A stretch of DNA of 52,299 nt, taken from NCBI GenBank assembly GCA_028716485.1, contig JAQUPS010000011.1:1-52299 (forward strand). Direction: 5' to 3'. The DNA comes from Patescibacteria group bacterium (GTDB taxonomy: Bacteria > Patescibacteriota > Patescibacteriia > Patescibacteriales > WJLG01). The notes below the pieces were generated by a model, which saw nothing but the letters and a program-made list of their open reading frames with translations, was not told the origin of the DNA and did not search any database. Below, in pieces: positions 47,187-52,299 of this stretch; within the stretch, counting starts at the first letter, position 1; the number at the start of each line of letters is the position of its first letter. Both the position numbers and the translations under genes were made by a program.

Positions 47187-47921
47187 ATGAATAAAAAGCA
47201 ATATTTAAAAATAATCTGGGTGCTCTTCAAAAAAGAACTGATGTCCTATTTCAATTCCCCGATCGCTTATATTTTTATCGCCGTGTTCTTGGTGGCGGGC
47301 AACTGGCTTTTTTTTCAGAATTTTTTCATCTATCAGCAGGCGACGATGCGCGAATATTTCGCGCTGCTGCCTTGGATTTTTCTTTTTCTTTCTCCGGCCG
47401 TGACGATGCGGCTCTGGTCGGAAGAAAAAAAATCCGGCACGATTGAATTCTTGCTGACTTTGCCGATTACCACCTGGCAGGCGGTGCTGGCCAAATTTTT
47501 CGGCGCGCTGGCGTTCATGGTTATCGCTTTGCTTCTGACCTTCACCATTCCGGTTTCTATTTCCTTTTTGGGCCATATGGATTTCGGGCCGATGATTGGC
47601 AGTTATCTGGGTTCGATCTTTTTGGCCGGAGCGTATTTATCGCTCGGGCTTTTTATGTCGTCGCTCACCCGCAACCAGATTATCGCTTTCGTGCTCGGCC
47701 TGGTCGCTTGTTTTGGCGCTTTTATCATCGGTTCGGGTTTCGTGCTAATCGCCGCGCCGGATTATATCGCGCCGCTTTTGTCTTTTCTCGGTTTGGGTAC
47801 GCATTTTGACAGTATTGCCCGCGGCGTCATTGATTCCAAAGATATTGTCTATTACTTAACTTTTATTTTCTTGTTTCTCTGGCTTAATGCGCAGGTTATC
47901 CAGAAGAGGGCCTGGAAATAA
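47187..47921 (+). CDS. ABC-2 type permease, GldF-like
   Basis: A 244-residue membrane subunit with six helices: FKKELMSYFNSPIAYIFIAVFLVAGNWLFF at the start, then LLPWIFLFLSPAVTMRLWSEEKKSGTIEFLLTLPITTWQAVLAKF, a hallmark of GldF-type ABC-2 permeases, and the LGTHFDSIARGVIDSKDIVYYL loop before the last helix. No SD. It would form the channel with the preceding ATPase; in gliding bacteria this complex is linked to motility, but elsewhere its substrate is unknown. Confidence 0.93.
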   Translation: MNKKQYLKIIWVLFKKELMSYFNSPIAYIFIAVFLVAGNWLFFQNFFIYQQATMREYFALLPWIFLFLSPAVTMRLWSEEKKSGTIEFLLTLPITTWQAVLAKFFGALAFMVIALLLTFTIPVSISFLGHMDFGPMIGSYLGSIFLAGAYLSLGLFMSSLTRNQIIAFVLGLVACFGAFIIGSGFVLIAAPDYIAPLLSFLGLGTHFDSIARGVIDSKDIVYYLTFIFLFLWLNAQVIQKRAWK

Positions 47922-47926
47922 AAAAA

Positions 47927-47969
47927 TATAATGCTAATTTCGCGAATGATGCGAATGCCGCGAATATCG
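47927..47969. repeat. TTCGCGAATGATGCGAA dispersed repeat, copy 2
   Basis: Inverse copy of 27063-27106, again just before a start codon (47991). Confidence 0.8.
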
Positions 47970-47990
47970 AGAAATTAATTATTTTCATAT

Positions 47991-49577
47991 ATGGAAATAT
48001 TAAAAAAAATACTTGCCAAGATAAAATCATGGAAATTGTCCAGACGGGGCGATAATTATATAACTGTGGCAATCATCATCGGCTTGCTTTTGGTGGTGAA
48101 TTTTATTTTCAGCCAGATCCATTTCCGCGCCGACCTGACGGCCAACGGCGATTATTCGCTTTCCGATGTCAGCAAAAAAACCGCGGCCAATCTTGACGAT
48201 GTCGTCAATATCAAAGCCTATTTCAGCAAAAATCTGCCGGCGCAATACCTGAATCTCCAGCAGGATGTCAGCGATATGCTGGCCGAATACGCCAATTATT
48301 CCAATGGAAAAATAAAAGTTCAGATGATCGATCCGGCGTCTTTGACGGACGCGGCGAACGAATTGGCGGCCAAAGGGATTCCGACTTTGCAATTTAATGT
48401 TTTGCGCAATGATTCTTATCAGGTCGTGAACGGCTATTTGGGAATCTTAATCCAGTTCGGCGATAAGACGGAAGTCATTCCCGTGGTGAGCGATACTTCC
48501 AATTTGGAATACCAGATCACTTCGGATTTGAAAAAATTGACTGGAAAAAGTTTGCCGGTTATCGGTTTAGTAACCAGCAATAAAACAGTCCCGACCACCG
48601 GCAATGTCAACAATGGCGACACGTTGATGACGCAGGCCTATGCCAAATTAACCGCGCTTTACCAGGTGAAGAATCTTGATTTGAGCAAAGATAAAATTAC
48701 CGACGATATCACGACGTTGATGATTGTCGGGCCCAAAGATAAATTTACCGATGATGAATTGAAAAAAATTGACGCCTTTGTGATGAAGGGCAAATCATTG
48801 ATTCTCTTGGCTGACGGCGTGAACGTGGCCAAGGGTTTGGGCGCTACCAAAAATGATTTAAATTTGGATAAATTGTTATCGGCTTACGGTTTGAAAATAA
48901 ACAATAATCTGATCACCGATACTTCCAACGGCCGCGCGTCTTTTTCTTCCAATGGCGGGGCTTATACGATGACTTATATGATAAATTATCCGCTCTGGCC
49001 GAAAGTTCTGCCGAACAATATGGATAAATCGAATGTCATTGTCGCCAATCTGCAAAGCATAATTTTTCCCTGGATTTCCAGCATCGACGTGACGCCGAAA
49101 GACGGTGAAAATATAGTTTATCTGGCCAAGACTACCGGCGAAGCAAGAGCGCAAACGGATAATTTTGTGCTTGATCCGCAAGCAGTCGGAAACGCCGGCG
49201 GCACGGCCGGACAATTCAATCTGGCGGTTTATGTTTCGGGAAAATTGACCAGCGCCTTCGGAGCCGGTTCGACCGACAAGGCCCGCCTTGCGGTTATCGG
49301 CGACAGCGATTTTGCCACCGATATGTTCACCGGCAACGGTTCGGATAATATGATTTTTTTCCAGAACTTGGTTGACGGCTTGTCTCTGGACAGCGGTCTG
49401 ATCAATATCCGCGCCAAGACGGCGACCGAACGGCCGATAACTTTGCCGGACAATAATGCTAAAACCGCGATCAGATATTTGAATATTTTCGGAGTTACCG
49501 TGATAGTTTTGGTTGTTGGTTTGTTGAGATATTTTTTGCGAAGAAGGAGTAAGCGGCATGTAGCAAGTAACATGTAA
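47991..49577 (+). CDS. GldG-like ABC transporter auxiliary protein
   Basis: A 528-residue protein with one helix near the N-terminus (about 23-42), a large outer domain and a C-terminal helix (about 496-515) followed by RRRSKR. The outer part begins FRADLTANGDYSLSDVSKKTAANLDDVVNIKAYFSKNLPAQY, as in the ABC_transp_aux (GldG) family, with a DUF4350-like region around LMIVGPKDKFTDDELKKIDAFVMKGKSLILLADG. The last residues (HVASNM) are encoded by an inverted repeat that flanks the next gene, so the original C-terminus may have been altered. Confidence 0.9.
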   Translation: MEILKKILAKIKSWKLSRRGDNYITVAIIIGLLLVVNFIFSQIHFRADLTANGDYSLSDVSKKTAANLDDVVNIKAYFSKNLPAQYLNLQQDVSDMLAEYANYSNGKIKVQMIDPASLTDAANELAAKGIPTLQFNVLRNDSYQVVNGYLGILIQFGDKTEVIPVVSDTSNLEYQITSDLKKLTGKSLPVIGLVTSNKTVPTTGNVNNGDTLMTQAYAKLTALYQVKNLDLSKDKITDDITTLMIVGPKDKFTDDELKKIDAFVMKGKSLILLADGVNVAKGLGATKNDLNLDKLLSAYGLKINNNLITDTSNGRASFSSNGGAYTMTYMINYPLWPKVLPNNMDKSNVIVANLQSIIFPWISSIDVTPKDGENIVYLAKTTGEARAQTDNFVLDPQAVGNAGGTAGQFNLAVYVSGKLTSAFGAGSTDKARLAVIGDSDFATDMFTGNGSDNMIFFQNLVDGLSLDSGLINIRAKTATERPITLPDNNAKTAIRYLNIFGVTVIVLVVGLLRYFLRRRSKRHVASNM

Positions 49578-49580
49578 CAT
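49557..49580. repeat. Left flank repeat of the four-helix gene
   Basis: CATGTAGCAAGTAACATGTA-ACAT. Its complement occurs, with a gap, at 49943-49977 (GTATGTTACTTGATACCTGA then TACATGCTACTTAAC), so the gene between is bracketed by inverted repeats. Confidence 0.65.
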
Positions 49581-49593
49581 AAAAAAGGAGGGC

Positions 49594-49938
49594 ATGGAAA
49601 ACTATTGCGAAATATTAAAATTAAAGATGGATGATTATGTTCATTCGGTTTATTCGCTGACTAAGAATTTTCCCAGGGAAGAGCTTTTTGGAACAGTAAC
49701 GCAGTTAAGAAGGGCGGCGCTTTCGGTAATTCTGAATTATATCGAAGGCTTCGCCAGAAGAACGGGAGAAAATTGCCGCACCTACAAATATTTTTTAAAT
49801 ATTTCTTACGGTTCTCTGAAGGAATCTCAATATTTAGTCGATTTTTCGTTTAAAGAGAAGTATCTGAATTCTGAAAGTTACGCAAAGTTATCAAAATTGG
49901 CCGACGAAATCGGCGCGATGTTGTATAAGCTAAAATAA
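49594..49938 (+). CDS. Four-helix bundle protein, S23/IVP family
   Basis: A 114-residue helical protein: MDDYVHSVYSLTKNFPREELFGTVTQLRRAALSVILNYIEGFARR...YKYFLNISYGSLKESQYLVDF...YAKLSKLADEIGAMLYKLK. The F-P-x-x-E-x-x-x-T-x-Q-x-R-R-A-x-x-S-V/I-x-x-N-x-x-E-G signature is that of the four-helix bundle proteins first seen in 23S rRNA intervening sequences. AGGAGGG precedes the ATG. It breaks the usual GldG-DUF4340 gene order and is flanked by inverted repeats, which suggests insertion. Confidence 0.92.
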   Translation: MENYCEILKLKMDDYVHSVYSLTKNFPREELFGTVTQLRRAALSVILNYIEGFARRTGENCRTYKYFLNISYGSLKESQYLVDFSFKEKYLNSESYAKLSKLADEIGAMLYKLK

Positions 49939-49942
49939 ATAA

Positions 49943-49977
49943 GTATGTTACTTGATACCTGATACATGCTACTTAAC
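49943..49977. repeat. Right flank repeat of the four-helix gene
   Basis: Complementary, imperfectly, to 49557-49580; see there. Confidence 0.6.
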
Positions 49978-49980
49978 ATC

Positions 49981-50889
49981 ATGAGTAAAAAGAATTTAAT
50001 TTTAGGAATAATTCTAATCGCGCTGGTCGCTTTCGCCTGGATTTGGAGCGGACCGCTGAAAGATTGGAAACAAACCAAAAGCCAGGAAAAGAATTTTTTG
50101 GCTAGTGTCGCGCCTGCCAAAATAGAGAAAATAATTATTGACAAAAGCGGCGTAAAAACCGAATTGGATAAGAGCGGCGGCAGCTGGGCGATCAGCGGCG
50201 AAAAAAAATTCGGTATTGATAAAATAGCGGCCGGAGCTTTGGATTCGGCGCTCGCGGAAATCGGCACTTTGCCGGTGGAAACTGTCAGCGCCAATGCCGA
50301 CAAGAAAAGTTCTTTTGGCACGGACGACCAGGGCTTAAAAGTTGAAATCAGCCAGGCCGGAACGGTTTTTAATTTTGTCGTCGGCAAAAGCACGCCCGAT
50401 TACGCCGGAACTTACTTTGCTCAGCCCGATTTTGGCAAAACATACCAGATTGCTTTGGATTTGAACAGTATTCTTGGACGCGCTGAATGGCGCGACCTGA
50501 CGATTTTTTCCTTCCTGAAAGAACGCAGCGAAAAAATTCGTTTTCAATATCCGAACCGGCAATTCACCGTCGAAAAAGTCAATAATAAATGGACGGGCGG
50601 CAAACCGAATGTTTTTACGGCCAGCAGCACTAAAATCGACGCGATGTTGAGCGTGCTGCAAAATCTGGCTGCCGTGAAAATTCCGATGCAGACTTTCGCG
50701 GGCACCGGTTTGGAAAAACATAATATCATCGTGCAAGTTGCGGGCGCTGGATTTGATAATACGATCATGATCGGCGATTGTACCAAAGATAATCTTTGCT
50801 ACGCCAAGTCCGCAGCCAGCGATAATATATATTTAATTTCCAAGTCTGACCGCGACGCGCTGGACAAAAAAATTGCCGATTTGAAATAG
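49981..50889 (+). CDS. DUF4340 protein of the Gld-type transporter
   Basis: A 302-residue protein with an N-terminal membrane helix (about 5-22) and an outer domain: LDKSGGSWAISGEKKFGIDKIAAGALDSALAEIGTLPVETVSAN, FGTDDQGLKVEISQAG, FNFVVGKSTPDYAGTYF and WRDLTIFSF are characteristic of DUF4340. This protein commonly follows gldG in such operons. The ATG at 49981 is used; five upstream in-frame residues come from the repeat. It probably works with the GldG-like protein on the outer face of the membrane. Confidence 0.88.
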   Translation: MSKKNLILGIILIALVAFAWIWSGPLKDWKQTKSQEKNFLASVAPAKIEKIIIDKSGVKTELDKSGGSWAISGEKKFGIDKIAAGALDSALAEIGTLPVETVSANADKKSSFGTDDQGLKVEISQAGTVFNFVVGKSTPDYAGTYFAQPDFGKTYQIALDLNSILGRAEWRDLTIFSFLKERSEKIRFQYPNRQFTVEKVNNKWTGGKPNVFTASSTKIDAMLSVLQNLAAVKIPMQTFAGTGLEKHNIIVQVAGAGFDNTIMIGDCTKDNLCYAKSAASDNIYLISKSDRDALDKKIADLK

Positions 50890-50918
50890 TAATTTTACAA
50901 CCCGCCAAGGAGGGATAA

Positions 50919-51266
50919 ATGGATACGTTTGAGAAGAAGGCTCTTTATGCCCAGGGAGTGGATTTTTACAACAGCAAACAACATCAGGAGGCGATAAAAT
51001 GTTTTGGCCGCCTGGCTAATGATGCGGATGCGCAAAATTATATCGGACTGATTCGGTTAGGCTCGGGAGAGTTTGAAATGGCTCTTGGTAATTTTTCACG
51101 GGCGGAAGATCTTTTGTCCGTCTCCGGATTTTCCGCCAAAGAAATTGAAGATCGAAAAACAATTTTCGCCTTCAATCGAGCTTATTGCCATCATCAGTTG
51201 GGGAACTACAAAAAATCCAGTGAAATTCTGATTGAAGAAATGAACAAATTACTCGATAACGCCTGA
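50919..51266 (+). CDS. TPR-like helical protein
   Basis: A 115-residue protein with helical-hairpin repeats: ALYAQGVDFYNSKQHQEAIKCFGRLAND, AQNYIGLIRLGSGEFEMALGNFSRAEDLL and FAFNRAYCHHQLGNYKKSSEILIEEM match the A-x-x-x-G/A-x-x-x-x-x-x-x-A pattern of tetratricopeptide repeats. AAGGAGG lies before the ATG. Probably a protein-protein adaptor; the stop codon lies inside the terminator hairpin. Confidence 0.8.
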   Translation: MDTFEKKALYAQGVDFYNSKQHQEAIKCFGRLANDADAQNYIGLIRLGSGEFEMALGNFSRAEDLLSVSGFSAKEIEDRKTIFAFNRAYCHHQLGNYKKSSEILIEEMNKLLDNA

Positions 51267-51288
51267 CATTCGGTCGGGCGTTTTTATT
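51259..51288 (+). terminator. Terminator of the TPR gene
   Basis: ACGCCTGAC-ATTCG-GTCGGGCGT followed by T5. Confidence 0.82.
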
Positions 51289-51307
51289 TATAAATTACCG
51301 CGCAAAA

Positions 51308-51336
51308 TTGACAAGAAGTAATAATAGCGGTAGTTT
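51308..51336 (+). promoter_or_regulatory. Possible promoter of the 51386 gene
   Basis: TTGACA (51308-51313), 17 bp, TAGTTT (51331-51336), 50 bp before the ATG. Confidence 0.45.
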
Positions 51337-51385
51337 GAACTGATTTAGTTCTTTCCAATTTTTCCACAATTTTTCAGGAGGCTTT

Positions 51386-52096
51386 ATGAAAGTTTCAGCC
51401 GGAATGCTTGGTGGTTTGGTGGCGGCGATTATTTTTTTGGTTATGTTATTTTTCTTTCCCGACGAGGTGGCGGCGCAAGAGCCGATTGCCAAAAAAGACG
51501 CCAATTGCAATATGTCGTTAAGCCGCGAGCGGGCGCGTATTTCTTATCCTTCGCTGAACGACAGCCAGGAAGTGGCAGTGTTCGGTGATTACGGCGTTTA
51601 TTATCGCGGCAAAAAGAAGCCGGCGGTCAGAGTTGTCGCCGACACAGCCTTGTCTATCAAATATGATCTGCCTGCCGATAGCGGTTATTGGCTTACAGTC
51701 CGCCGCTGGTTTGCCGGCATCAAGGACTTGGCTTCTTGCGGCGGCGTTAAATTTAACTGGAAAGTCGAGGCGCCGGGAGAGGCCTGTCTGCGCTTCGTCA
51801 TCTGCGATTTGAACAAGCGCGAAGATTTCAGCGGCAAAAAAACCGACCGCACCTGGAATTATGATTTCGATACATATATTCTGGGTAACAGCGCCGGCGG
51901 CTGGAACGAAAGCAAGATTCCTTTTTATGAATTGAAAAAGGATTCCTCCTATGGCGGCCGGCCGGCTCCCGACAGCGGTATTTTCAATCCCGGGCTGATC
52001 GCCGCTTTCGAAATCTGCGTTTACGTGCCGATAGAGACGGGACGGGAAACGACTGGGAAATTTTACATCAAAGACGTCCGCACTTTCAAGCAGTAA
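51386..52096 (+). CDS. Secreted beta-sandwich protein, carbohydrate-binding-like
   Basis: A 236-residue protein with an N-terminal signal or anchor helix (about 7-27) ending DEVAAQE. The mature part is beta-rich: SQEVAVFGDYGVYYR, GYWLTVRRWF, VKFNWKVEAPGEACLRFVICDL, SSYGGRPAPDSGIFNPGLIAAFEICVYVPI and the final GKFYIKDVRTFK. A closing I-K/D-D-V strand after a G-x-F/L-Y segment is seen in CBM11/CIA30-like jelly-rolls; I make this link by pattern only. AGGAGG precedes the ATG. Confidence 0.7.
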   Translation: MKVSAGMLGGLVAAIIFLVMLFFFPDEVAAQEPIAKKDANCNMSLSRERARISYPSLNDSQEVAVFGDYGVYYRGKKKPAVRVVADTALSIKYDLPADSGYWLTVRRWFAGIKDLASCGGVKFNWKVEAPGEACLRFVICDLNKREDFSGKKTDRTWNYDFDTYILGNSAGGWNESKIPFYELKKDSSYGGRPAPDSGIFNPGLIAAFEICVYVPIETGRETTGKFYIKDVRTFKQ

Positions 52097-52115
52097 ACAG
52101 GATTTTTCCAAACAT

Positions 52116-52146
52116 AAAAGCGTAGAAAATATTTCTACGCTTTTTT
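52116..52146. terminator. Terminator after the secreted protein
   Basis: AAAAGCGTAGAAA-TAT-TTTCTACGCTTTT, a perfect 13-bp stem followed by TT. Confidence 0.88.
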
Positions 52147-52179
52147 AAAATTCAAGAGTGTTTTCGGCAATGCCGTTTT

Positions 52180-52299
52180 CTATCCAATAGCTTGGAAACG
52201 ATTTATTAAATAATTTGGCGTTTTGAATTCAATGCCCATATGCAATCTTTCGGCATTATAGTATTCCAAGTAATTAGGCAATTTATTATTTAGCATTCT
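52180..52299 (-). mobile_element. C-terminus of an IS481/IS3-like transposase
   Basis: On the minus strand the open frame entering from the window edge encodes 39 residues with PNYLEYYNAERLHMGIEFKTP, the end of the rve integrase core (Y-N-x-E-R-x-H-x-G-x-x-x-x-T-P), then LINRFQAIG and a stop. The rest of the element is outside the window. No terminal inverted repeat was found between the stop and the terminator at 52116-52146. Confidence 0.85.

Noticed and set aside
52116-52180. Terminal inverted repeat of the transposase element
   Set aside because: The only strong palindrome is the terminator of the secreted-protein gene; no match to the TGTATTGAGAATTTACACC leader start was found near the transposase end.

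Overview
The window reads as a chromosomal segment of a small-genome, moderately AT-rich bacterium, most likely a member of the Patescibacteria (Candidate Phyla Radiation). This is inferred from style, not from a marker tree: compact housekeeping genes mixed with many unknown membrane proteins, tRNA genes without encoded CCA, most housekeeping genes lacking a Shine-Dalgarno sequence, several families of intergenic palindromes, a GIY-YIG gene invading a tRNA, and a GldA/GldF/GldG/DUF4340-type transporter. TGA is a stop codon here, so the Gracilibacteria/Absconditabacteria code is excluded.

Layout. 1-5 kb: pheS-pheT, then three small membrane proteins. 5-12.8 kb (mostly minus strand): topA, dprA, pth, der and a LytR-CpsA-Psr protein, with a candidate structured RNA (8685-9022) between dprA and pth. 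12.9-16.8 kb: tRNA-Gly(UCC), a candidate tRNA-like small RNA (13179-13348), lgt, a phosphoglucose/phosphomannose isomerase, a rubrerythrin-like protein and a superoxide dismutase. 16.8-26.5 kb is accessory: an acyltransferase; three tandem two-gene cassettes, each a lipoprotein with a CHAP/NlpC-like Cys-His-Asn core plus a membrane-anchored PsbP-like partner; then two coupled radical SAM enzymes and a DUF5680-like protein. 26.5-34.7 kb: tRNA-Glu(UUC) with a GIY-YIG gene and a duplicated tRNA 5' end, tsaD carrying an in-frame palindrome, two small SD-led proteins, an SGDEF diguanylate-cyclase-like protein, PEP synthase, tRNA-Leu(UAG) and tyrS. 34.8-40.3 kb: unknown membrane proteins, a VirB2-like pilin candidate, an SPFH protein and a coiled-coil protein, with good promoters and SD sites. 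40.3-46 kb: CIRCE-controlled hrcA-grpE-hsp20-dnaK-(DUF3467)-dnaJ. 46-51 kb: the ABC transporter operon interrupted by a four-helix-bundle (S23/IVP-like) gene. The end holds a TPR-like protein, a secreted beta-sandwich-like protein and the C-terminus of a transposase.

The strongest candidate for an undescribed system is the cassette array at 18.1-24.1 kb. Each cassette has the same leader, a -10 box enclosed by a nested TTAAC palindrome, a very short upstream ORF, a strong SD, an intercistronic hairpin and its own terminator. Copies 1 and 3 share an exact 539-bp block and then diverge inside the coding sequence. This looks like a diversifying family of secreted peptidoglycan- or peptide-acting proteins paired with a membrane partner. 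Other unusual points are the two orphan RNAs, an in-frame palindrome in tsaD, an EF-hand-like loop in TopA, and a split between SD-led accessory genes and SD-less housekeeping genes.
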